Positions 7,799 through 16,125 of a DNA stretch of 64,000 nt are shown one piece after another. The translations under genes and the position numbers were made by a program. Each line of letters starts with the position of its first letter. Position 1 is the stretch's first letter. This stretch comes from Extensimonas perlucida (GTDB taxonomy: Bacteria; Pseudomonadota; Gammaproteobacteria; Burkholderiales; Burkholderiaceae_C). The notes beneath the pieces were generated by a model, which did not search any database, had not been told where the DNA came from, and saw only the letters and a program-made list of their open reading frames with translations. The stretch spans positions 1 through 64,000 of the forward strand of contig NZ_VMYE01000009.1 of assembly GCF_007655255.1 (NCBI RefSeq), read 5' to 3'.

Positions 7799-9036
7799 GG
7801 GTGGAGTGATTGGAGCAACTGCTGCCCCCTTTGGAGTTGACGGGATTGCGCCACGCCGCGCGCGATGCCCAGCACCAGACGCAGATCACGGACGAGCGAA
7901 GGAGGTGCTGTGCCCGGCGGCGGGCCGTTCGGCTCAGGCAGCAGCGCTGCGGCCCATGATGCGCAAGCCTTTTCATAGGCGGTCTGCCAGCGCTCGAGCA
8001 GGCGGCGCGCGCCTACGGTGGCAAAGGCCAGCGCGTCGTCGCAGCCTTGCACTTCGAGCTGGCGGGCGACGGCGTCGCGCACGGCGTGCAGCGCCTGCCA
8101 TTCGAGCTGCAGCGCACCGAGTTCGCGCACGGCATCGTTTGCTGCGGTGCCGGCGGTGCCGGCACCGCCCGATGTTGCCATGCTGAGCGCACGCGCGAGC
8201 GCTTCGAGCTCGCACTGCATGGCGCCGAGCAGCGGGCCGAGCAGCAGCGCATCTTCGACGGCGCGCACGGGACGTGCGATGGTTTCAAACGCCAGGCCGG
8301 GCGGGCCTATGCGCCGGATCGCGGGCACACGGCAAGATTCGAGCAACAGGTCACAGTGCCCCAGCGGCGCCAGCCCTTGCACGCGCGCGTTCGCCTCGCG
8401 CCTGAGGCCGGGCGTTTGCGCGTCGAGCAAGAAGGCGTCGAAGCGCTTGCGGCCCTCGTGTTCGGCGCTCACGGCGAGCACGATGATCGCGTCGGCCGCG
8501 GGGCCGTTGCTGATGAAGGCTTTGTGCCCGTCGAGCACCCAGTCGCCGTCACCTGCTGGGCGGGGTTGCGGCACGGCGCGCGTGCGCAAGTGCTTGGGCT
8601 GCGCGCCCACGCCAGGCTCGGAGATCGCCAACGCGAGCAGGCATTCGCCCGCAGCCATGGCTGCCAGCAGCTGGGCGAGCAAGGCCTGCGATGCGTCCGA
8701 TGCGCCCTGCTGCACGAGCGGACCGAGCACGTAGCGCCCGAGCAGCTGCTGCATCATCCAGGCCATGCCCAGCCCCAGGCTGCCGGTGGCGTGCGTGATC
8801 TGCCCCGCAAGCGCGCTGACCTGCACCGCGTCGGCTGCGGGTGGGCGCCCATCCAGCGAAAACCCCAGGCCCAGCACGCCGCGGCGGCCCAGGTGGGCCC
8901 ACCAGGCACGCGGAAAACCGCCCGCGCCGTCAGGGCTGCTTGTGGGCGGCGCCGTCTGCAATGCCTCGTGCATGGCACGGCGCAAGTCTTGCGCCGGTGT
9001 GCTGGCCGGGGTGGCAGTGGGAAGGGCAGAGTTCAT
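7795..9036 (-). CDS. Divergent acyl-CoA dehydrogenase-like protein
   Basis: This 413-residue protein shows the acyl-CoA dehydrogenase fold but with eroded motifs. TEPGAGSD is replaced by SEPGVGAQ, the helix-G motif ER is replaced by ED (AVEDALLLGP), and the C-terminal region ends in LGIARGVAQSRQLQRG without the usual GGxG/YEGT elements. It is much more Ala-rich than its neighbours. It may be a subunit lacking activity, an enzyme with altered chemistry, or a decaying paralogue. The ATG at 9036 was preferred to an in-frame TTG at 9045. It overlaps the MoxR start by four bases (ATGA), and a repeat copy separates it from the preceding acyl-CoA dehydrogenase. Confidence 0.7.
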   Translation of the reverse strand: MNSALPTATPASTPAQDLRRAMHEALQTAPPTSSPDGAGGFPRAWWAHLGRRGVLGLGFSLDGRPPAADAVQVSALAGQITHATGSLGLGMAWMMQQLLGRYVLGPLVQQGASDASQALLAQLLAAMAAGECLLALAISEPGVGAQPKHLRTRAVPQPRPAGDGDWVLDGHKAFISNGPAADAIIVLAVSAEHEGRKRFDAFLLDAQTPGLRREANARVQGLAPLGHCDLLLESCRVPAIRRIGPPGLAFETIARPVRAVEDALLLGPLLGAMQCELEALARALSMATSGGAGTAGTAANDAVRELGALQLEWQALHAVRDAVARQLEVQGCDDALAFATVGARRLLERWQTAYEKACASWAAALLPEPNGPPPGTAPPSLVRDLRLVLGIARGVAQSRQLQRGQQLLQSLHP

Positions 9037-9062
9037 CGCGGGCAAAACGGGTTACTACTTCA

Positions 9063-9110
9063 GATGTAGCTGCTTATGCAGGATAGATGTGGGCTAGAGG
9101 CCGATTTCAT
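9063..9110 (+). repeat. Comamonadaceae-type short repeat, copy 3, supplying a stop codon
   Basis: The sequence GTAGCTGCTTATGCAGGATA, followed by GGGCTAGAGGCCGATTTCAT, matches the family repeat closely. It fills most of the 70-base gap between two acyl-CoA dehydrogenase genes inside an operon. Its last bases (TCA at 9107-9109) are the complement of the TGA that ends the upstream gene, so insertion appears to have set that protein's C-terminus. Confidence 0.7.
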
Positions 9111-10267
9111 GCATAAAAACCGAGCTGGCGCGAGGCCAGGTCGCGCATGACTTCTTCGGCGCCGCCGCCGATCGCATTGACCTTGACTTCGCGGTAGATG
9201 CGCTCGACGGTGACGCCGCGGATGAAACCCGCGCCGCCGTGGATCTGCACGGCCTCGTTGGCGCAAAAGGCCATGGTCTGCGTCGCCTGGTTCTTGAGCA
9301 GGCAGATTTCGCCCACGGGCTGCTCGCCCTGCTCGACGCGCCAGGCCAGCAGTTCGAGCATGGCCTGCGTGGCCTCGATGCGCATGGCCATGTCGGCGAG
9401 CTTGTGGCGCGTGACCTGCATGTCTATGAGCTTGCCGCCGAACATCTCGCGCTGCTTGGCCCAGGCGAGCGCCTCGTCAAGGCACACGCGCGCAAAACCG
9501 TTGGCGCCCGCCGCGAGGAAGATGCGCTCGCGGTTGAAGTTCTTCATGATGGCCTTGAAGCCCTGGTTTTCCTGGCCGACGAGGTTTTCCACGGGCACGC
9601 GGCAGTTGTCGAAATACAGCGTCGCGGTGTCGGAGCACAGCCAGCCCATTTTGCGCAGCGGCGTCTGTGTGAAGCCGGGCGTGCCTTTTTCGATCAGCAG
9701 CAGCGACACGCCGCCGGGCCCGGGGCCGCCGGTGCGCACGGCCACGGTGTAGAAGTCGGCGCGTATGCCCGAGGTGATGAAGGTCTTGGAGCCGTTGACG
9801 ATGTAGTGGTCGCCCTCACGCCGCGCCGTGGTCTTGAGGTTGGCCACATCCGAGCCGCCCGAGGGTTCGGTGATGCCCAGCGCGCTGATCTTCTCGCCGC
9901 GCAGCACGGGCGGCAGCACGCGCTGCTTGAGCGCCTCGCTGCCCACGTTGACGATGGGCGGGCAGCCTATGGTGTGCGACAGCAGGCTCGCGAGCACACC
10001 GCCCGCGCCGCAGCGCGCGAGCTCCTGCGAGGCGATGATGGTCATGAACAGGTCGCCATCGTTGCCGCCGTAGGTCTCGGGAAAGCCCAGACCCAGCAGG
10101 CCGACTTCGGCGGCCTTGTTGTAGAGCTCGCGTGGAAAGCTGCCGGCGTCGTCCCATTCATCGACGAAAGGCGTGATTTCTTTCGCGACGAAGCGGCGCA
10201 TGAGGTCGCGAAAGGCCGCATGCTCGGCCGTGTAAAAAGGGCTGGCTCCTTGGGCGCTGGTGGACAT
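9107..10267 (-). CDS. Acyl-CoA dehydrogenase, citronellyl/isovaleryl-type
   Basis: The 386-residue protein has GITEPSGGSD (131-140), IHGGAGFIRG and a C-terminal GGGAEEVMRDL. The C-terminal catalytic Glu of medium-chain enzymes is missing, while FNRERIFLA places a Glu at 247, the isovaleryl-CoA dehydrogenase position. AtuD-type citronellyl-CoA dehydrogenases share this pattern as far as recalled, and the gene follows the biotin carboxylase alpha gene by 65 bases, so an Atu-like step is the working guess. Start ATG at 10267 begins MSTSAQGAS; an upstream in-frame extension is Lys/Pro-rich and unlike the family. The stop codon lies in a repeat copy. Confidence 0.9.
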   Translation of the reverse strand: MSTSAQGASPFYTAEHAAFRDLMRRFVAKEITPFVDEWDDAGSFPRELYNKAAEVGLLGLGFPETYGGNDGDLFMTIIASQELARCGAGGVLASLLSHTIGCPPIVNVGSEALKQRVLPPVLRGEKISALGITEPSGGSDVANLKTTARREGDHYIVNGSKTFITSGIRADFYTVAVRTGGPGPGGVSLLLIEKGTPGFTQTPLRKMGWLCSDTATLYFDNCRVPVENLVGQENQGFKAIMKNFNRERIFLAAGANGFARVCLDEALAWAKQREMFGGKLIDMQVTRHKLADMAMRIEATQAMLELLAWRVEQGEQPVGEICLLKNQATQTMAFCANEAVQIHGGAGFIRGVTVERIYREVKVNAIGGGAEEVMRDLASRQLGFYA

Positions 10268-10332
10268 AGGCTTCTCCTTTGGTTTTCGCTTCGGGGTAAT
10301 GATGGGTGTGAGAGTGGAGGCTGTGGAGCCGA

Positions 10333-12294
10333 TCAAGCGTTTTCTTCTTCAGCCAGCGACACCAGCACGGCCTTGGACGGCACCTGGTCGCCTACGCGCA
10401 CGAGCACCTGATCAACCACGCCGTCGCGGCGCGCGAGCAACTGGTGCTCCATCTTCATGGCTTCGAGCACGGCCACGCGCTGGCCCTTTTCGACGCGGTC
10501 GCCGGGCTGCACGAAAACGCCCAGCACCTTGCCGTTCATGGGCGCGACGATGCGTGCCTCGGCGTTGCCCTCGGCACCCGCGGGCGGGGCGTAGGTCAGG
10601 TCTTCAAAGCTGGCGCTCAGGGTCTTGAATTCCAGATGCAAGCTGCCGTTGTGGAATGCGGCCAGCGCGTGCTGGCGTACGCCGTCGGCGAGCAGGCTGA
10701 GCTGGGCGCCGCTGCGCTCGAGCACGCGAATCTGGTGCACTTGCGTGCCCACCTCGACGCGGTAGTCGTGCTTGTCGAGCGCGGTGACGAAAATCAGGTG
10801 GCGGCGCTCGTTTTCGCCCAGCGTCATGGGCCAGCGGGCCGGCCCCGTGGTGCGCCACGGGCGCGCGCCTGCGGGTGCGGTGGCCTCGAACCAGAGCACA
10901 CCGGCGAGTGCGAGCGCGAGCGAGTCGGGCTGCGGGCGCACCCACTGCGTGGCGTCGAAGTTCTGTGCGATGAAGGCCGTGGTCGCGTCGCCCGCGGCAA
11001 ACACCGGGTGCTCGGCCACGGCTTCGAGGAACGAGCGGTTGTTCGCGAGCCCCAGCAGCTGCGTGTTTTGCAGCGCGCCGATCAGGCGCCGGCGCGCTTC
11101 TTCGCGCGTGGCGCCATGGGCGATGATCTTGGCGATCATCGGGTCGTAGTGCGGGCTCACGGCCTGGCCTTCGATCAGGCCGTGGTCCACACGCACGCCG
11201 GGTCCGCTGGGCGGCTGCCACACGAGTACGTCGCCGCTTTGCGGCAAAAAGTCGGCATACGGGTCTTCGGCGTACAGGCGCACCTCGATCGCGTGGCCCG
11301 AGAGCTGCACCTGTTCCTGCGTCAGCGGCAGCGCCTCGCCGCGCGCCACGGCGATCTGCCAGGCCACGAGGTCCAGCCCCGTGACGCATTCGGTCACGGG
11401 ATGCTCGACCTGCAGCCGCGTGTTCATTTCGAGGAAATAGAAGTTGCCGTCGCGGTCGAGCAAAAACTCCACCGTGCCCGCGCCCACGTAGTTCACGGCG
11501 CGCGCCGCGGCCACGGCGGCGGCGCCCATGCGCGCGCGCAACTCGGGCGAGACCGCCGGCGAGGGCGCTTCTTCGAACACTTTCTGGTGGCGGCGCTGGA
11601 TCGAGCAGTCGCGCTCGCCGAGGTGGATGATGTTGCCGTGGCGGTCGCCGAACACCTGGATTTCGACGTGGCGCGGCTCGAGCACGGCGCGCTCGAGGAT
11701 CAGCTCGTCACTGCCGAAGGCGTTCTTGGCTTCGGAGCGCGCGCTCGTGAGCGCGTTGGGCAGGTCTTCGGGTTTGGCAACGAGGCGCATGCCGCGCCCA
11801 CCACCGCCTGCTGCGGCCTTGACCATGATGGGAAAGCCGATTTCGCGCGCTTGCGCGATCAGCGTGGCGTCGGACTGGTCGGCGCCCTGGTAGCCGGGCA
11901 CACAGGGCACGCCCGCAGCCAGCATCAGGCGCTTGGCGCCGGCCTTGTTGCCCATGTGCAAGATGGCCTCGGGGGCTGGCCCGATGAAAACCAGCCCGGC
12001 ATCCTGGCAGGCTTGCGCGAACGCTTCGTTTTCGGACAAAAAGCCGTAGCCCGGGTGCACGGCGTCGGCGCCCGTGCTGGCCGCGGCGCGCAGCAGCGCC
12101 TGCATGTTGAGGTAGCTCTCGCGCACGGCCGGCGGGCCTATGCACACGGCCTCGTCGGCCATGGCGACGTGCAGGGCTTGGGCGTCGGCCTCGCTGTAGA
12201 CGGCCACGGTACGGTAGCCCATGGCCTTGGCCGTGCGGATCACGCGGCAGGCGATTTCGCCACGGTTGGCGATCAGTATCTTGGTAAAACGCAT
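10333..12294 (-). CDS. Acyl-CoA carboxylase alpha subunit (biotin carboxylase plus BCCP)
   Basis: The 653-residue subunit contains the biotin carboxylase N-domain (ILIANRGEIACRV), the ATP-grasp glycine loop KAAAGGGGRGM, the active-site block EMNTRLQVEHPVTE, and a C-terminal biotinyl domain with EAMKMEH. The biotin-accepting Lys is at about 614. It carboxylates enzyme-bound biotin using ATP and bicarbonate for transfer by the beta subunit. Length and layout fit methylcrotonyl- or geranyl-CoA carboxylase alpha subunits. The ATG at 12294 is preferred; a GTG at 12306 overlaps the beta-subunit stop (ATGTGA) and would add four residues. The tight junction implies translational coupling to a beta gene that is interrupted. 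Confidence 0.9.
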   Translation of the reverse strand: MRFTKILIANRGEIACRVIRTAKAMGYRTVAVYSEADAQALHVAMADEAVCIGPPAVRESYLNMQALLRAAASTGADAVHPGYGFLSENEAFAQACQDAGLVFIGPAPEAILHMGNKAGAKRLMLAAGVPCVPGYQGADQSDATLIAQAREIGFPIMVKAAAGGGGRGMRLVAKPEDLPNALTSARSEAKNAFGSDELILERAVLEPRHVEIQVFGDRHGNIIHLGERDCSIQRRHQKVFEEAPSPAVSPELRARMGAAAVAAARAVNYVGAGTVEFLLDRDGNFYFLEMNTRLQVEHPVTECVTGLDLVAWQIAVARGEALPLTQEQVQLSGHAIEVRLYAEDPYADFLPQSGDVLVWQPPSGPGVRVDHGLIEGQAVSPHYDPMIAKIIAHGATREEARRRLIGALQNTQLLGLANNRSFLEAVAEHPVFAAGDATTAFIAQNFDATQWVRPQPDSLALALAGVLWFEATAPAGARPWRTTGPARWPMTLGENERRHLIFVTALDKHDYRVEVGTQVHQIRVLERSGAQLSLLADGVRQHALAAFHNGSLHLEFKTLSASFEDLTYAPPAGAEGNAEARIVAPMNGKVLGVFVQPGDRVEKGQRVAVLEAMKMEHQLLARRDGVVDQVLVRVGDQVPSKAVLVSLAEEENA

Positions 12295-12302
12295 GGGTTT
12301 TC

Positions 12303-13922
12303 TCACATCCGGCCGACACCGAAGGTGTTGGGGTTCAGTTGACGGGCTTCGGCTTCACGGCACATGGCCAGGGCGGTGGCGAGCACGCGGCGCGTGTCAC
12401 GCGGGTCGATGATGCCGTCGTCCCACAGGCGCGCCGTGGCGAAGAAGGCGTGCGATTCCTTGTCGAAGCGCTGCAGGATTTCCTCGCGCATGGATTGCAT
12501 GGCGTCGGCGGGCGGCGTTTTGCCCGTGCGGGCGAATTTTTCTTCGGTGACGATGCGCATCACCGTCGCAGCCTGCTCGCCGCCCATCACCGCCACGCGC
12601 GCGTTGGGCCAGGCAAAGACGAAGCGCGGGTCGTAGGCGCGCCCGCACATGCCGTAGTTGCCCGCGCCGAACGAGGCGCCGATCATCAAGGTGATGCGCG
12701 GCACGGTGGCGTTGGTGACGGCCTGGATCATCTTCGCGCCGTGCTTGATGATGCCGACCTGCTCCACGTCCTTGCCCACGAGGAAGCCCGTGGTGTTTTG
12801 CAAAAAGATGAGCGGCGTGCCTGATTGGCAACACAACTGGATGAATTGCGCGGCCTTGGTCGCGCCTTGCGGATCGATGGGGCCGTTGTTGCCCAGGAAG
12901 CCGCAAGGTTGTCCTTCGATGGAGCCCATGCCGCACACCGTGGCGCTGCCATACAAGGCCTTGAACTCGAGAAAGTCGGAGTCGTCGATGATGCGCGCGA
13001 GCACCTCGCGCATGTCGTAGGGGTGGCGGAAATCGACGGGCACGGTGCCCACGATCTCGTCGATGGGGTAGCGCGGCTCCTTCCAGGTCTTGGGCGCACG
13101 CAGTGGCAGTTTGTCGTTCCAGGGCAGGCGCGCCATGATGTCGCGCGCGATGCGGATGCCGTCGGCGTCGTCCTCGGCCAGGTATTCGGCCACGCCCGAG
13201 GTCGTGCAGTGCATTTCGGCGCCGCCCAGTTCCTCGTCGGTGGCGATTTCGCCCGTCGCGGCCTTGAGCAGCGGCGGGCCGGCGAGAAACGCCTTGGCGC
13301 GCCCGCGCACCATGATCACGTAGTCGGACATGCCGGGCAGGTAGGCGCCGCCCGCCGTCGAATGTCCGTGCATCACGCAAATCTGCGGAATGCCCGCGGC
13401 CGACAGACGCGCCTGGTTGGCAAAGCCGCGCCCGCCTTCGATGAAGACCTCGCCCACGTGCATCAGGTTGGCACCCCCCGATTCGACGAGGCGGATCACG
13501 GGCAGTTTGTTTTCCATCGCGATGGCTTCGGCGCGCAGGCCTTTGCGCATGCCCATGGGCGTGATGGTGCCGCCTTTGATGGCGCTGTCGGACGCGATCA
13601 CCACGCAGCGCACGCCAGCCACCATCCCTATGCCGGTGATGATGCCGCCGCCGAGCACGTTTTTGTCACCATCGTCGTCGTGCATGCGCAGGCCCGCGAG
13701 CGTGGAAAACTCCAGTCACTCGGAGCCGCGGTCGAGCAGCAGCGCGATGCGCTCGCGCGGCAGCAGCTGCTTGCGTGCGCGGAACTTGGACTCCTGGCTG
13801 TTGGAGGTGTTGCGCACGCGGTCTTCGTAGTCGCGGAAATTGTGGATCAGCGCGAGCATCTGCTCGCGCTCGCGCTGAAAGCTCTCCGATTGCGGATCGA
13901 TTTGGCTTTGGATGACAGGCAT
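12303..13922 (-). pseudogene. Acyl-CoA carboxylase beta subunit with in-frame nonsense codon
   Basis: The full frame (539 codons) encodes a carboxyltransferase of the geranyl-/methylcrotonyl-CoA carboxylase beta family. It starts MPVIQSQIDP and includes GGIITGIG, ESGGANLMHVGE, HGHSTAGGAYLPG, PPLLKAATGEIATDEELGG and GASFGAGNYGMCGRAYDPRF. Codon 69 is TGA (13716-13718, minus strand) in LLDRGSE-stop-LEFSTLAG, with both sides in the same frame. Relatives have Trp there as recalled, so a single G-to-A change (TGG to TGA) is enough. No frame change is needed and the rest looks intact. Internal restart at Met 13685 would remove the first 79 residues. Motifs PLLKAATGEI, GGAEMH and KAAQFIQLC look closer to geranyl-CoA carboxylase than to methylcrotonyl-CoA carboxylase. 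Sequencing error or readthrough (UGA followed by C) remain possible. Confidence 0.85.
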
Positions 13923-13938
13923 GGGGGCTTTCCCTCGC

Positions 13939-16071
13939 TCAACGGGTGTAGAAGGCAGCGCCGCGCTGGGCCATGTCGCGCAGCAGCTGGGGCGGGGCGA
14001 AACGCGGGCCGACGCGTTGTGCCAGGGCTTCGCAGGTCTCGACGAATTCGGCCACGCCCACGGTGTGGATCTGGCCGATAGGGCCGCCGAGGTAGGGCGG
14101 AAAACCCCAGCCCAAAATGGCGCCCACGTCGGCATCGATGGGCGCGAGCAGCACCTTTTCTTCGAGGCAGCGCGCCGTCTCAACCGATTGGATGAACATC
14201 AGGCGTTGTTTGACGCTCTCCACGCTGGGCTGCGTTGCAGCCTGTGGGAATTCCTGCGCGAGGCCAGCCCACAGGTGCTTGGGCGCGCCTTGCGGGTAGT
14301 CGTAAAAACCCTTGCCGATTTTTTTGCCCAGGCGCCCGAGATTGTCCACCATGCGGTCGCAGACATCGTCGATGGCGCTGCGCTGGTAGGCCGCGCCAAG
14401 GTCGGCGGCGGTCTGTTTGCGGATGCGCGCCATGAGTTCGAGCGACACCTCATCGGCCAGCGCGAGCGGGCCCACGGGCATGCCGCACATGCGGCCGGCG
14501 TTTTCGATCAGCGCCGGTGCCACACCTTCGGCGAGCAGCGCCAGGCCTTCGCCGACGTAGGTAGAGAACACGCGGCTGGTGTAAAAACCGCGGCTGTCGT
14601 TGACGACGATGGGCGTCTTGCGGATGGCCTTGACGAAGTCCATGGCGCGCGCGAGGCACTCGTCGCTCGTGGCCTTGCCGCGGATGATCTCGACCAGCGG
14701 CATTTTGTCCACGGGCGAGAAAAAGTGCAGGCCAATGAAATTCGCCGGGCGTGCCGAGGCTTCGGCCAGGCCGGTGATGGGCAGCGTGCTGGTGTTGGAC
14801 GCAAAGATGGCCGTCGGCGCGAGCTGGGCTTCGGCCTTGCGCGTGACCTCGGCCTTGATGGCGCGGTCTTCGAACACGGCTTCGATCACGATGTCACAAC
14901 CGGCGAGCGCCGCAAAATCGGTCGTGGGCTGGATCAGCGCGAGCTTGGCGTCACGCTCGGCCTCGCTCATGCGCTTGGCGGCCACGCGCTTGTTCCACAG
15001 CGCCTCGCTGTAGCCCTTGCCTTTGTTCGCGGCTTCGAGACTGGTGTCGAGCAGCACCACCTGCATGCCAACCTCGGCGCACGCATAGGCAATGCCCGCG
15101 CCCATCATGCCCGCGCCCAGGATGCCGACCTTGCGGTAGCTGGCCTTGGGCACATTCTTGGGGCGCGAGGCCAGCTTGTTCGCGTCGCCGATGCCGAAAA
15201 ACAGCGAGCGGATCATGTTCTTCGAGACCTTGCCCGTCGCGAGCTTGACGAATTCGCGCCCTTCGACCTTGCAGCCTGTGTCTATGTCCACCTGGCAGCC
15301 GTTGTAAACGCTGCTCAGAATGGCCTCGGGTGCAGGGTAGTTGCCGAAGGTCTTGGCGTGCAGCATGGCGTTGCCCAGCGTGAAAGTCTCGTAGCCCACG
15401 GGGCTTTGCACCGCGCCGCCGGGCAGTTTGAAGCCTTTGCGGTCCCAGGGTTGCACGGCGTTCTTGGGGCCTTCGGTAAGCAGCCACTCCTTGGCGCGCG
15501 CGAGCAATTGTTCAGCGGGCACGACCTCATCGACGAGACCGGCTTCGAGGGCTTTCTTGGGGGGCAGCTTTTTGCCTTCGAGCAGCAAGGGCAGGGCGCC
15601 GCGCAGCCCGATCATGCGCGGCAGGCGCTGCGTGCCGCCACCGCCTGGCAGCAGACCGATGGCCACTTCAGGCAGGCCGATCTGGGCCTTGGGGTTGTCG
15701 GCGGCAATGCGGCGGTGGCAGGCCAGCGCGACTTCGTAGCCGCCGCCCAGCGTGGTGCCGTTGAGCGCGGCGACGAAGGGCTTGCCGCTTTTTTCGATGC
15801 CGCGCAGCAAAGTGTGCAGGCGCGCAACGAAGTCCATCAGCCCTTGCACGTCGGTGATCGCAAGCATCATGTTGAGGTCGGCGCCGGCGATGAAGTCGGG
15901 CTTGGCCGAGGCGATGATCACGCCCTTGACGGCGGCGTCTGTCACGGCCTTGCGCACGGCCTCGCTGAAGGCGGGGATGGATTGCTCGTTGAGGACGTTC
16001 ATCGGCACGTCCTGCATGGCCCAGGTGATGGTGGCGATGCCGTCGGCATCCACCTTGTAGTCGATCGTCAT
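13939..16071 (-). CDS. FadB/FadJ-like enoyl-CoA hydratase/3-hydroxyacyl-CoA dehydrogenase
   Basis: This 710-residue bifunctional enzyme has an N-terminal crotonase domain with both catalytic Glu residues (GGGYEVALAC, E113; LPEVAIGLLPGGGGTQ, E135). A C-terminal NAD-dependent dehydrogenase follows, with VGILGAGMMGAG, SNTSTLPIT and LHFFSPVDKMPLVEI. It catalyses hydration and oxidation in beta-oxidation. It sits 16 bases ahead of the carboxylase beta gene and 54 bases after the thiolase gene, all in one direction. A paralogue with a similar layout is at 60630-62741. Chain-length preference cannot be read from the sequence. Confidence 0.92.
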   Translation of the reverse strand: MTIDYKVDADGIATITWAMQDVPMNVLNEQSIPAFSEAVRKAVTDAAVKGVIIASAKPDFIAGADLNMMLAITDVQGLMDFVARLHTLLRGIEKSGKPFVAALNGTTLGGGYEVALACHRRIAADNPKAQIGLPEVAIGLLPGGGGTQRLPRMIGLRGALPLLLEGKKLPPKKALEAGLVDEVVPAEQLLARAKEWLLTEGPKNAVQPWDRKGFKLPGGAVQSPVGYETFTLGNAMLHAKTFGNYPAPEAILSSVYNGCQVDIDTGCKVEGREFVKLATGKVSKNMIRSLFFGIGDANKLASRPKNVPKASYRKVGILGAGMMGAGIAYACAEVGMQVVLLDTSLEAANKGKGYSEALWNKRVAAKRMSEAERDAKLALIQPTTDFAALAGCDIVIEAVFEDRAIKAEVTRKAEAQLAPTAIFASNTSTLPITGLAEASARPANFIGLHFFSPVDKMPLVEIIRGKATSDECLARAMDFVKAIRKTPIVVNDSRGFYTSRVFSTYVGEGLALLAEGVAPALIENAGRMCGMPVGPLALADEVSLELMARIRKQTAADLGAAYQRSAIDDVCDRMVDNLGRLGKKIGKGFYDYPQGAPKHLWAGLAQEFPQAATQPSVESVKQRLMFIQSVETARCLEEKVLLAPIDADVGAILGWGFPPYLGGPIGQIHTVGVAEFVETCEALAQRVGPRFAPPQLLRDMAQRGAAFYTR

Positions 16072-16125
16072 GGTGAGAGTCCTGGTGAAATGGGTGAAAC
16101 CTGCGTGCTCCGGGGTGTGGCCGGG

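Noticed and set aside
13716-13718. Selenocysteine or programmed frameshift at the carboxylase beta TGA
   Set aside because: Both sides are in the same frame, so no shift is required. No SECIS-like hairpin was evident, and the family has Trp, not Cys, at this position as recalled.
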